From Piper betle (taxonomy: Eukaryota > Streptophyta > Magnoliopsida > Piperales > Piperaceae): 64,000 nt of DNA. Where the stretch lies: the NCBI GenBank assembly GCA_033002965.1, contig JAURVB010013122.1, positions 18,425 to 82,424 of the forward strand, written 5' to 3'. Positions 23,620 to 36,117 of this stretch are shown piece by piece. Each line of letters begins with the position of its first letter. The first letter of the stretch is position 1. The notes beneath the pieces are model-generated. The model was not told the origin of the DNA and made no database searches. It saw nothing but the letters and a program-made list of their open reading frames with translations. Made by a program: the position numbers and the translations under genes.

Positions 23620-23624
23620 CCCTC

Positions 23625-24630
23625 TCCATATGATCCAGCCATGAGGAAGACAAGCGGCAATATCAACCAAAGGAAAGCCATTTTCTTTTGTAGTTCCTAA
23701 GCAGTTTGACTATCAATTGACTGACAGATCATCAACCAATCAAAGTCAAGAATTGGGTGGGAGATGCGGCGGCTCAGACTGCAGCAGCAACTATTCTCTT
23801 GTGGTTGTTGACATTCGGGACTCCTTCAAAACGGCTTTGGGCACATCTTCTGCAAGGAAGCTTTATTGGATGCAAAAGGTATGATCTTTCTTCCAACACC
23901 GACCAGCTGAGAGATATTGATTTGTCAACTTAGCGGAGGAGCACTGGGTAGGATTCCAGTGGCAAGATGGTCAGTGACAAGTTGCGGCAGTACTAGGCTA
24001 AACTCTAGCGGGGTAGGAGGCGCCAACACGGTGGCAATTGCGATTAGTTGGACATAAGGTTCAGTTCGGCAAAGGTTAGGGATTTAACAAATAAGCTTTC
24101 CCAATTCATTCCGATGCCAAACAATTAAACGAACAATTAACTGAACGCATTCAGAAATCAATTTTCAATTTAAATTCAATGGTTTGGTTGCCAAAACAAT
24201 AACCAAATGTGGGGAAAACCGAAATGCTTGAGAAATGTTGGTTTTTCCACTTTCCAAACTCCAAATCCGGATGTCTAGATGTGTTGGAAGAACACTAAAG
24301 TGATTGTAGCTTCTCTCAAATATGATAAAAGTATTTTTAAAAACATTTCCCCCTATTTACATATGTATAGAAACAAAATTTTTTAAAAAAAATCACTAAT
24401 TGATAATCAAACCATTCAACAAGAGAGGGTTGCAAAATTCTTTTGAAAAAGTGTTGGACTCATCTTGCACCCTAATTACCATTTTAAAAACAATTTTTAA
24501 AATGTTTGAAAATTGTACAGATATATTAATATAGGATGGATTCAAGGAATGAGAAAGGAATCAATACCTTCCTCATAAGTCTGCCTTTAGAATGTATCTT
24601 GGTTTCCCTTGGTGGACTAGTGGTCCTCCA
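23625..24630. other. Unclassified sequence
   Basis: Mixed-composition DNA. 23640-24070 has a codon-like texture but no frame longer than about 60 codons and no motif I recognise. 24150-24560 is AT-rich. It may belong to the element whose gag remnant lies at 24630-25140. Confidence 0.35.
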
Positions 24631-25140
24631 CCTATATCTCCATTGAATGTGCCCCACTTTGCCACAAAAAGGAACAAGTGCATGATGTGTGAGAGATGTT
24701 AGCATGATGGTGTAGTGGCTTCTTCCCTTTTCTAGGGGCTTGTCTTGGCTTCTTCATTCTCCTAAGTGCTTGCATCACAATCTTGTCCTTCCTAGGAGCT
24801 TGACTGGACTTCTTTTTCATTTGAGCAATAGGTGGCATCCTTCTCCTTAGAGTAACCATGGGCTCCTTTTCCTTGGAAGATTTGAAATGTCCTCTTCTAA
24901 GAGAATAGAGGCCATGACAAATTTGAGGGATTTGTTGAGGTCACCATTATTGCTGTCTCCCCCAAAACCAAGTTTACATAAAGGACTCTTGCTTTGGAGA
25001 AATAAGTTTCAGAGCTTTGGGGAACACACTAGCATCATATTGAAGTCCCTTTCATTTAAGGCTAGTTGATATTAGAGCTCCTCTTCCTTTGCCTTTGAGT
25101 GCTTGGGCTTCATCTTCTTGCATTTGACCATCTCCTTAAG
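24630..25140 (-). pseudogene. Retrotransposon gag-like remnant with decayed CCHC zinc knuckle
   Basis: Minus strand from 25140: KEMVKCKKMKPKHSKAKEEE, stops, then SKEKEPMVTLRRRMPPIAQM (about 24880-24815), Lys/Arg-rich sequence, and at about 24695-24640 a knuckle CSFCGKVGHIQWRY. Reading the knuckle needs a one-base frameshift in the run TTTTT, and the last Cys is Tyr. The basic region followed by CxxCGKxGH is typical of retrotransposon nucleocapsid. A related piece occurs at 59852-59930. Superfamily (copia or gypsy) not decided. Confidence 0.5.
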
Positions 25141-28100
25141 GGCCATCTAAGTGACCAAAACTATTAACAAATCTACACGACTTAGAATAACTATTCTAAG
25201 AACATAGACGTGTCGTTGATCGAAATTGACTTGTAGGCACAATTTAGGTACAAGATCACTCTAAATATATTTGGCTCTACTTAAATTTACCTACTTCTTA
25301 ACGTTACACCTAGCCACAAATTAATACTTATTTTTACTTTATAGACACCTTATATGTGATATGGACTTGAATTACATAGATCGTGTCCAACCTACTCTCC
25401 GTAAATTTTCTCTTTTGCCTGTTTATTTAATAACTTGTTTTTTTATTTAGACCGATCAACCTTTATTAACGGATTCTTTAAATATTTTACTTCCTTTAAG
25501 AAAATATATTATCTAGATAATATAATTTTATTATTTTTAATAAACCTTAGATTTGATAAAGATTGATTATCTAAAAGAAATATCTTATCATGTACCTCTT
25601 TTAAGATTTTCTTCGCTTATTCACTAACTTGAAAAAATCATAGCTCAATGTGTAGAACTTTGATTGATATAATTTTTGTTTTTAGATTTCCTAAAGAGTT
25701 TAGTATCAGTCATCTAAATTTCAAAAATTTTAATTGGGTAATTTTAATGTTATGAATTTTTGAAAGTGACGTACGCAATCTGTTAAGATTTCAAATCTAG
25801 GATTTTTGTAGCGGACAGGCAAGCATGTTACTCTGATCTGTCCACACCATGAATCACAACTAAATCACTGGCCAACGGCCTCGGTTTTGCAACCACAAGC
25901 TCCCAGTAAACAACCCCCAGGCAGGCATATATAATGGAACACCCAGAAACGTTAGCTTTCCCTCATTGTTCGTCATCCCGGCTACTCAAAGCTGTCCCCC
26001 GCAACATCCTTCACCCTACTGCTTGTTTTTTACCCAGGCAACTTCAATTTGTCCCCTCAACCACAGGCTTATATGCCTAAGATTATAAGGAGAGATTGAA
26101 GGTTCAAATGGGAAATGAAGCAGCAAGGTAAACATTGAGGGAATAGACTGAAGGAGATAGGCTAAACGGGGTGGGAAAAAGTTAAATTCGTTATTTCTAT
26201 CATGTTGACGGTAGCCTGTTTGAGTATATTCATTTTCGTTTAGTCATGTTTTTCAATCTTTTTCATGATGATGTTGGTTTACGGGTCAAAATTTCGGATT
26301 TTGATGTATGTTAAAGCCCCATGCTAGTGGTGCGATAACGAAGGGCGTCATCCAGGAGGTGGAGATTGACTATAAACAAAAACTCAGGAGTGTGAGAGAA
26401 TCGGAGCTCCAATTTTCTGAGTTATATTCTGAGTTTGCTGAAAGGCCAAATTAGTCTTCTGTCCGCTGCTAGGCCCCAAACGTCGTCGTGGACCAATAAA
26501 CACTTAACGTTCTCCAACGTGATAAAATCCATTTAGTCTTTTGTGGTTCACAATTGCCCACGCGTCCACCAAGCAATTACCTCTCCCTTGATCTCCTCAA
26601 CTCTTGACTCTTGCCCCCACCCACCCACCACTCGCAGGCAAGCATCAGGCCCCAAATCAAAATCTGAAATGTCCTTCAATCGTTACCCTACCAATCTGAT
26701 GTCGTTTAGTTTGGCGATGGCGGCAATCGACGATCCTGGCACGACCATGGCAGTTAGGGGCTTACCTTGGTCAAATCAAGGTCTCTAATATTTGATTTCA
26801 TTACATTTCTATTTTTTATAAAATTATTTTTTTATTTAGATTATTTTAATATCAACCAAACATTCTATTTTTTTAATTATGATGAGGAAATTTTCTTTCT
26901 ATTTTATATTTTTTAAACTAACCCAGCGAACCCTTAGAATATTTTGTGCATAAATGTGTTTTGAAAAAAATTACATGTTATGTTTTACGTCAAACAAACT
27001 TGCCCAACTTTAAACTTTGATTGAAATAACAAAAACTGCCTTATGGCGCGAATTGCAAACTTTAAATCTCCCTTAGAATATTCTGTGCATAAATCTATTC
27101 CTGGACTGTGTTTGGTTGGTTTAAAAAGTAGCAATAATGCCGCAGAAATGCAGCAATAATTGTATAGTGTGCTGCGATGGACGGCCCCAACTATTAGATC
27201 AATTGGCGGACCACGATTAAATATTCAATTATCTGTATCTTGCCTAGATCACTTCCCTTCAGCTACCTGGGCAGGAAAAATTATGTGATAATGACCTCTT
27301 AATTTATAACTTACGATGAGATTGACTGATGAATGAGGACGTTGGGAGTTAAAATAAATCATGTGTAGCTGTGCTAATGTATATCTGCTAAAACAACACG
27401 AACCTTTTGGATTCCACATAGGAAATGTTTGTCTACAGACTCGACAAAAACGAAACAACTGAAGGAGTATTATGTTTACTTGTACAGTATGCATATAAGA
27501 TATTACGTCATGTGCTCCTTATGTTCAAATTTTAGAATCGGCCCCTGTTTAGAAACAAGAGCCGTACCATCCAAATATTTTGATGGTAAAAGCCATTCTT
27601 GATGCTAAAAATACCTTACGAACAAATTCTTGATGGTAACGTTTGATGCAGGATTCTCTAAGGAAAGGTTGACGCTTGATGCTAGGATTGACTAAGGTTA
27701 CAATGAGGCCTATTTTGAGGTAAATTTATCGTCCAATTCAAAATTTTGATGATAATAGTTGCTTTGTCTTAAGAAACTATATTAACGCTAGCAAATACAT
27801 AAATATTTTTCTTTACCATCAAAATATTTAAACATTATAATATTACTTATCTATAATGAGGGAAGAATTTTTATTATACTCGGTATTTGGTATGTTGTTG
27901 GCCCAATTCGAACAGCATGCGGTTAGTATGGTTTGATCTGGTTGGATCAATCCAGTACTATGAGGATCATTTTGTATGTTCTTGTAGGCTTAGGCATTGT
28001 TTTTTCGGGTGAAACCAATCATCCGTTTCCTTTACCTCCCATTTTCACATCTAACCTCTCCCTTGGCCACCGCCGCTTCCACCTTCACCATCTCCACCCT

Positions 28101-28219
28101 TTCCCCCTCTTTCCAACCTCCTCCTCCTCCCATTCCTCATCTTCCACCTCCTCCTCCTCCTCCTCCTCCTCCTCCTCCCCATCTCCTCTTTCCTCCATTT
28201 TCTCTTCCCCATGAGGGAC
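25141..28219. other. 3 kb with no recognised gene or in-window repeat
   Basis: This stretch has no match to other parts of the window and no convincing domain. It holds AT-rich DNA (25200-25800), a TATA-like GGCATATATAATGG at about 25923, short unrecognised frames (for example 26543-26788, 81 codons) and a CTC microsatellite near the right end. It may be the least transposon-derived part of the window, but I cannot support a gene. Confidence 0.35.
28147..28178. repeat. (CTC)n microsatellite
   Basis: About 10 CTC/TCC units inside a longer C/T-rich tract (28020-28210), just left of the F2 LTR. Poly-Pro/Ser and poly-Arg frames through it are artefacts. Confidence 0.9.
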
Positions 28220-31062
28220 TGTAAAACCTGGTCATTTTGCTTGATAATTTTAGTTTTAGTTCGGTCATAACCCGGATCGAGTTGTTTGCCCAGCCCTTTT
28301 GCCGCGTGTTTATATATGGTATGTAAGTATATATGAGTTGCCTTAACCTTTAGCCCTTTAGCCTTGTTGCCCCCATTGGACATTATGTGCCCTATCTTTT
28401 TATATTCAATTTGGTCGAGTTGAGTATAGTTAGACCTTAGGACTAAGTCCCCTACGTGTTTAATCCTTTTCCTATGATATTGTCGTGTTTGTTTCGCATG
28501 TTTCCAATGGGAAAATATAAAATGATGCAAATGGGGACCGGATGCAAAAGGCATTATGCTAGTGCCCTCACACCCAAACAAAATTTAAATTTAACCCTCA
28601 AGTTCAAACCACGAATGCCAAGATGTTGTCATTATACCCTTACACCCGTGAGTTGCCTTATTTTGAGAATTTTTTCCATGTATTTATTTATTTGTTTTAT
28701 AAACTACTAAATCATTTCCCCTTTTTGTTTTTAAAATTCAAATCCAAACACTTCAGTTTAGGTGTGGCACCCATATGTATGACATTACCAAGCCAACCAC
28801 CCTATTTTGTTTTATAAAACCCACTTCCATCCTCACATTTTCACTCCTTCCTCCACTCATCCCCAATGGCCTCCTAGCCTTTTCATCCCTCTTCGTACTT
28901 CTTTTCAGCCTCGTGGAGCATTCCTACGTGTTTTGCTTCAAGGGTTGAAGGATTTGAAATGGGAAAACTCCAAGTTACCTCCCTTTGGCTAGCTTGTGGT
29001 ATGTTTCTTCTCGATTTTAGTTCTAGTTCAGATGTTCTCTTGCTGTTTGCCTATTGATATAGTCTTTTGTATTTTTATGGTATTTTTCTCATGCAGATCT
29101 GACCGTTAAAATTCATCGAAAGGTAGTTTCATGTCATTTTCATAACTAGATTAATAGCAATAATTTTTTCATAATTAGTGTGTCTAGATCTGGACTCATT
29201 TGGCATAAAATTCGTAGCTCATGATGTTGATGTCCGACTTGTATGATCTTAGTTTTTTGTTTTTGACATAGATCTACAAGTTATATGTTGATAAAATCAA
29301 CTGATTTGGGATGGATGATCATGTAAATGTCCAAAATCGGAGGAAAGGTGGCAGCTTTCAAGGTTACAGTGACCTAATCATCCCTTTACCCAAATTTCAC
29401 ACCTTGTTGTGGTTTTCATTTCATGTTCTACTTGATACTCATCTATTATTCTTGATGTTATAATCATCTCATAAAATTTCCTAGCTAAAATGAAATACTT
29501 GTGATGAAATTGCATGATATAAAGACGATATGATGGAGAATTTTGGTATATAGAAATGGATAGTGACAACAGGATATGCAATATATATTTGTGTGCAAAC
29601 TGAACAATAAAAAGGTGAAAATGTCAATAGAATCCACAAGTGGGTCAAGACCCAAAAATGTAGAATTTTTTGATGTGATTGAATTAAATATTTATGTGAA
29701 AAATTTTGCTTAATGGATGTTGATGGTTTTATATATTTATACATGTTGATTTGATGGGGTGGCCCCTAATTACACTTTTAGGGGAGATTTTGTCCGTTTT
29801 ATTTCGAAAATTCTTATCAATTTTATCGTCATTATTTTTTGTATGAACTGGTTGTCATGTCAGCCATGCAATAACATGTTAAGGTTCCATGCATTCATCT
29901 ATATATAGAAATTGACATCTTTCATCTTAAAATGTCGAGAGTAGATCTACTCGAGACCCGTGACATTCTGGTTCGATTCGTGAGCTAGCCGGATTTAGGT
30001 GGTCACAATTATGGTATGATATGTGGCTGCATCAGCCTTCACTTACCACCCACTATGATTCTGGAAGTTTGTATAACTTTTTTGTAGGTGGTTAGATACC
30101 TATTTGCCAATAATATTATATACTTAGTCTCTACTCGACCAATAATTAATTCTTTAATTACTATCATTTTTCTCTAATATATAGAGGTATTTAATCTTTT
30201 TGATCGGTAGAGGCAGACAAATGAAAGGCTTATGGCATGGGAATTCGTTTTATATTTTGTTAATTACTGAATTAATGTAAAATGAAATTGAGATGTAGTA
30301 TGTTACAAGAATAAGCTTTGAAGTTGTATGAAATTATATGATTCGAGATAACTTAATTAATTATTTTTGTATACAAGTATTTTATATATCATTACATTAT
30401 TATTTTGAGGCAAACACATTTGGGGCACTCTAACCATTGTCTGTAGGGTATAATCCTCAAAATCTTGAAATACGATAAAGAGCTTATTAGGTACGTGAGA
30501 CGTATTTGCTATAGTTGTGTGTGTGTGATAAAGAAACTTGGGTAGGGAGGAGCATATGATTTGCACCACTTGAAGGCCCATGTAAAGTTTAAGTGTTAGG
30601 GTCTCATGCCCAAACAACCAATGATGCTGGGTTGAATTATTTTATTATTTGTTTGCACATGTTGGGTATGTAAAATAGGTAATCATGACCATTATTTAAA
30701 TTCTTTGTATTTATCCATAATTAAGAAATTTAACAAATCTAACAAATCACTTGAACTAAGTAGTAAAAATGTTCATGTTACAACATACAACCTCAAAATT
30801 ATATCAAGTTTGCGCATCTTCTACAAAAGTCACCACTTATAGTCATGGGAAGTTCCACCTCTATTGCGACTAGGGGCGATAATATAGACTCCTTTTAAGT
30901 TTAAAAAACTCTCTATACTAGAATGAATTAATAGACATGTGATGAAATCTTGTAAAATTGCCTATTTTAAGCCTAATCGAGGATTGAGATCTACTTCTGT
31001 ATAATTTATACAAAATATATCGTACTACAGTCAGCTCTCAGGCCTAAAAATAGGGTGTTACA
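28220..31062 (+). mobile_element. F2-family LTR, rearranged (possible solo LTR)
   Basis: It starts TGTAAAACCTGGTC and ends AAAATAGGGTGTTACA. Segments 28220-29500 match 39526-40800, and 30010-31062 match 42030-42350 plus 45249-46026. The middle of the family (about 41000-42030 equivalent) is replaced by E-LTR sequence at about 29745-30005. Flanks GGGAC and AGTAC agree at only 3 of 5 positions, so TSD support is weak. A TATA box (TATAAAACCC) is at about 28812. No gene. Confidence 0.75.
29745..30005 (+). mobile_element. E-LTR 3' fragment inside F2
   Basis: It contains CCCTAATTACACTTTTAGGG, TTTTGTCCGTTTTATTTCG, ..GACATTCTGGTTCG, TGAGCTAGCCGG: the terminal 260 bp of E (compare 44960-45240). Its last bases are altered (GGTGGTCACAATT instead of GGGGTGTTACA). 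Boundaries are approximate. Confidence 0.7.
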
Positions 31063-34061
31063 AGTACGCTTCTTTTTCTTGTTTTTCTTTTCAGTTTTGG
31101 GCATGATTGTTGTGTTTTAGACTTTTAACTTGCAAGCACATGAATCTATTGATAATATAGCAATGGCAAGATCGAGGTGGAACCCACAAATACTTACAAT
31201 TAAGAAGACTAATTAAATCTAAAGAAAAGTAACAACTGATCACAATGAAAATTTATCAAATTTATAAAGACAAACTGAACACAATGAAATTTATCAAATT
31301 TATAAAGACCTTGGAATTGGAATCCACATTAATAAATTATGTAAAAAAATATTTATGATCATGAGTAGAGTTTTATTTTTTATTTTTTATCATAATAACT
31401 TGAAGTCAATCTTTGTACTATGGATGATAAAACATTAAGCATTGTCTTACAAAAATATATATTTTTTCTTTTGTGTCTCCTAGCTATATATTATAACTAA
31501 ATTATTGCTTGTATCCACCAATTAAATGACAGTTAATATCCAATTTTAATGTCAACAATTATCAGTCGACATTATTATGTAATATTTTAAGTAACGGGAA
31601 GAACCAAATGATTAAACTGGTATCCAAAATATTTAAAAATATTAGGTAGACACATCTAGAAAATGAAGCACTAATATAAAATTTAAAATTCAGTTCACAA
31701 AAATATAGATCCCGTAATTAATTAATATTTCATGTTCTTCCCATGAAAAATAAATTACCCAAGCATAATTAAAATTAATATATAAAAGCATTCAATCAGA
31801 TCCATCCGAAACATTAAAATAATTAAAAAAATGAAAGAGTGGAGAACAAAAAGCCAGAGCCAAATCTGAGTGGAGTCTGTCAGGATCCGAAGTTTGGACA
31901 GTAAGGAGCGGCGACTTGTCCTCTTCTTTTCTTTTTTTACGTTTGTGCCTCCACCCCTTCTAAGATCTCGCATCTTTATAGCCGCTTCGTCCAGATCTAT
32001 TTCCACCCGCATAACAAACAAATCAGATTCTTAGTACATCTTAGCCTTCCATCTACAAATCTAGGGCTAAGAAAATTTCGCCTTTAGTGGCATACAAGTT
32101 AGCAAGATTCTCATAACTCTTCTCAACTTACTTCCCAAATGGTAGTGATAAAGATGGAATTAAGTGGCCGCCGCACGCTGTGCAAGTTGCAGATCAAGAT
32201 TTCACATTATAGCTTTCGACCCGTCTAGTTTCTAATATTTCAGAATTGACTAATCCTAGTAGCCCTTTTCACTTCAAGTCCAGACCATATTTGAGACAAC
32301 AAGCAATCAGAGGCTCCGACGGAAATATTGCCGATCAAGTGCTTTGCTCCCAATGTTTAATTTCTATCGTTTATCCAAACCCCAAAACATATCAAATCTG
32401 AAACTAGTCACCTAACAATTTATTAAAAACCTAATAATCATGCCTAATGCTAAACTAACCTAAGATTCCTAATATAACTCTAATTAACCCTAATTAAATA
32501 TAAAATCAAACTAACAAGTATAGATTAAAGGGATAAACATGTATGAAATCTAATTATATCAAATACCCCAAATATATATTTTGCTAGCCCTCGAGCAAAA
32601 CAAAACGAAAACAATTGAAAACAACGATAAAAATTCAATCCCTTAATCATGTGATCAATATTTAACATAATCAAATTAATTATCAACAAGTACATCTCAA
32701 TGAGATCCATCCTCCTCAAACATCATACTCAACTTGTAAATTTTGCTCTAAAAACAAACACAATATATAAATAATAGATTTCAAAAAGCAAACATAACTC
32801 AAAAGCAACAATCTAGAAAGCATAGTCATGTCATCATCCAAATTTGAACTTCCATCGTTTTAATTCAAATGCAAAAGAACTATTCGTCTTCTCAAAATCA
32901 TAATAGAGAACCAAGTAAAAATCAGAACTATTCGTCTTCTCAAAATCATAATAAAGAACCAAGAATCAAACACAAGGAAATAATTCAAATTTAAATAATT
33001 AAGAACACTAGACATAGCTGGATAATATGTTTTTTTCTTTTCGAAGTTCGAGTATTTTGACTTTATTTCACTTATTTTTTTCATGGCTCTCCAATGTCAT
33101 TGTTATATATATGATTCATAAAGTAGAACATGCATTCATAATAGAGATAGCCACATCACCTTTAAATGGAACGTCCATGATTAATGAGTCACATAGGCCC
33201 GATTACTTAGTAAAGAGACCATTGCTTTAATTTATTCACTATTTCAATATTTTTTAAAAACACATTATCCATGCAACCTAAATTTGATCAGGATATCCTC
33301 ATAAATAAACAAGCATGGAACTCCTAATGATAAATTGAGATTACTAAGTATCCAAAACATTCAAACTAATTAGATTCAAAAATGAAAAGTAAATAATCAT
33401 ACAATCTTAATTTTGCATCACTTAAGCATATGTTTCATTAATTTTAAAAAATGTGTTTGCATCTATAACAAAATAACACGGATCATAATCTGTTGAAATA
33501 AAACTTTTCTTCATTCAAAGACCACTAGTTCAAACTAAGTTAATTAAGTTAAATATTGCTACACTCTTAGGGAGAAAAAACTACCATAAAATCAACGAAA
33601 TATTGGGTAAAACAAAAGGAAATTCAAATAAAAGAAAATAAAAACATCTAAAAACAATAAATAAAAGCAAAAATAAAACACTAAAATAAGAAAATTAAAA
33701 CATCATCAAAATCAAGAAAATTACACAAATATATGGATATATATAAAACAAAGTTCCTACCTTAAACTTAAACTAATCATTGTCCTCTATGATAGAAAAA
33801 TTACAGCCAAATGAACTAATAACTAAAAGGTAATGGTAAGAAAGTACACGAGGGTCTGAAATAAACATGTAGGCTACAAGACCGTATGGGTGAGCAACAT
33901 ATGGAGCATTAAAACTATACACTCAAACCTAAAATGATGTACCCCTATACATAATAAATGTAGCAAAAACAACGCAACAACTCAAAAGAAATCACTAAAT
34001 CCATAGGATACTAGGTTGCCTCCTAGAAGCGCTAAATTTAATGTTTCAGCTAGAGTTATTA
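31063..34061. other. AT-rich unclassified block, possibly an old gypsy fragment
   Basis: No coding domain is seen. AAGATCGAGGTGGAACCCAC near 31170 and TAGGTTGCCTCCTAGAAGCG near 34013 resemble phrases I associate with untranslated parts of Athila/Tat-type plant gypsy elements. This is from memory and weak. It is about 3 kb long with several A-rich runs. Short minus-strand frames (60-88 codons) lack motifs. Confidence 0.3.
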
Positions 34062-34742
34062 AACTTAATTAAGTTTTGCATGTTGCGCATATGTGGAGGC
34101 TTTGCCTCATCTTCGGTGCCAGCATATTTCAATTATGATTTGGATTCCATCTTTTTAGGAAACAGGGCTCCACTTATCCAAGTTTGTAGGATTCCCTTGC
34201 TTCACTCTTATGTTTGGCTCTTGAGTGCCATGTTTATTCGTGTTTTAAACGAGAGGATGATGTTGGCGGCATTTTTATCGGATCCCTCCGATACTGGGCC
34301 ATTTAGTCGCATTTTATCGTAAGTTTAATAATAAAACTACAAGGATGAGATCCCTTGTTGGTTATCGAACTGAAGCTCTAAAATGTATGATACAATCCTC
34401 TTCCCTAAGCTTATTATATAAATACGCAGATTTTTAAGGACTTCACAAATAAAAGAGTGAGCAGTATAGAGATATGTAGATTGCACTAGTACCCTTTTTA
34501 CCCTTAAGTAGTGCAATGTATGTAGGGTATTGCGAATACGATGCGTTTCCTGAAATTGTGGCATATTGTTTCGAGCCACATGGAGTACTGTGGCGGGTGA
34601 TATATGGAAGACGTAAGGGCGTAAGCGATATATAAATATTTATATATTTGTAAAATGCCTCTTTGTAGGTAATTATGGTATGATATGTGACCCCATCGGC
34701 CTCACATACCACCCTGTATGATTCTAGAAGTTTTTACAACTT
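34062..34742 (+). mobile_element. F2-LTR fragment
   Basis: Matches 41396-42080 and, more weakly, 8240-9000: TTTTGCATGTTGCGCATATG, GTTTGGCTCTTGAGTG, GATCCCTCCGATACTGGGCC and TTATATAAATACGCAGATTT. Both ends are truncated. Confidence 0.75.
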
Positions 34743-34872
34743 GGTAGCAGCCAATATGATCGCTTACTCATCATTGACTAGAGCCAATAAGAACATAAGG
34801 TAGCTGAGTAGGATGAATAAATAATGTATGACCTAGAAGAGTTTTGTAGCCGATTGTTACGTTTTAGCTTGC

Positions 34873-35111
34873 GCAACCACTATCCGAGTAGCACTGCCAC
34901 CGACTGAATAACTCAACCGCCAACCGAGTAGCACAACCACCAACTAAGTAACACAACCACTAACCAAGTAGCACAACCACCATCCGAGTAACACAACCGC
35001 CAACCGAGTTGCACAACTACCGTCCAGTAGCTCAACTACCGACCGAGTAGCATAACCACCAACCGAATAACACAACCGCCAACTGAGTAGCACAATCACC
35101 ATCCGAGTAGT
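34873..35111. repeat. 20-bp minisatellite, about 12 copies
   Basis: Unit AACCGCCAACCGAGTAGCAC with substitutions at AACC(A/G)CC and A(G/A)TA(G/A)CAC and one 19-bp copy. It is found once in the window, next to the A solo LTR insertion site. The minus-strand frame through it is a repeat by-product. Confidence 0.9.
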
Positions 35112-35125
35112 TATACTATGGTAGG

Positions 35126-36076
35126 TGTAACGACCCACCCGAACCGGACCGGGTGTTACCTAAAAATATAATTGATGTAACGATAATATTTCAGAACATG
35201 AATTGAAAAAAAGCAAATAAGTCTGGCAATATATAATATAAATCATAACAATAAATCATGTTCTCTAAAATATAAAGTAACAGTCCCACAGTCTCGGACT
35301 GTTTCCCAGAGCCACAATTATAACACAAGAGGGAAAAAAGGAAGTCCAATTTTATTATCAATTCACCAACCTGAGTCACTTTTATTCTTCAGTCCAAAGC
35401 TGCTCAACTGGGGAGGCAATTCGCGTTAGTGATAAAACCACTAAGCAGCATAATTAAATGAAACAAGTCAATAAAATCCTCATTATCATTTCAACAATCT
35501 TTTAGTTATTAGGAGCCTATGCCGAGCTCGTTATATGCTGGGAGGGGTGGCCACCCATCCAGCTACCATCCCATGCATGCGCACACACGCTACGTGGCCC
35601 ACGGCCTGTAGTTACCGATGTTTGTCATTGACTCATCCTCTCGATATCACAAGTGCATAATGAGCCGTCTTGTGCCATTGCACCTTGCCGCTCCTTTCGA
35701 CATGGGGACATATGTTCAATCTTTCTGGGGGTGCTGCCATGTGCCAAATTGAGGCGACCCCGGTTGCGTTCCCGCGCATGGTGGTCAGATACCCAAGTCG
35801 ACCAAGACTCCCACATAGTAATTTTAAGGGTGTGGCCCCGTGTCGGACTAAATAGATTCCTTGACCCCAGTTGCATTTAGTGCATGGTGGTCGAATTTGG
35901 GCTCAGGCCGACCAGGGCTACCAATAAGGGAAAATACAACATTTCAAATAATTATACAAACCTGGATAGTTCATAAGTGAACTCGCAACTGTGACCAACA
36001 ATCCTAATCTAAACGAGAACATAAAATTATACATAAGTATAATTTTATACGGGTAGAAATGCATGCAACTAAATAC

Positions 36077-36117
<41 letters not shown>

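Noticed and set aside
25915..25945. Promoter for a host gene (TATATAAT)
   Set aside because: No plausible coding region follows, and TATA-like strings are common in this AT-rich DNA.
26543..26788. Possible small gene of 81 codons
   Set aside because: No recognisable domain, no splice or promoter context I can support; composition like random frames.
28051..28581. Minus-strand frame of 176 codons with poly-Arg
   Set aside because: It runs through the CTC microsatellite and into the start of an F2 LTR; low complexity, no domain, no conservation.
34873..35111. CRISPR or telomere-like repeat
   Set aside because: Contiguous 20-bp degenerate minisatellite; no spacers and not a telomere motif.
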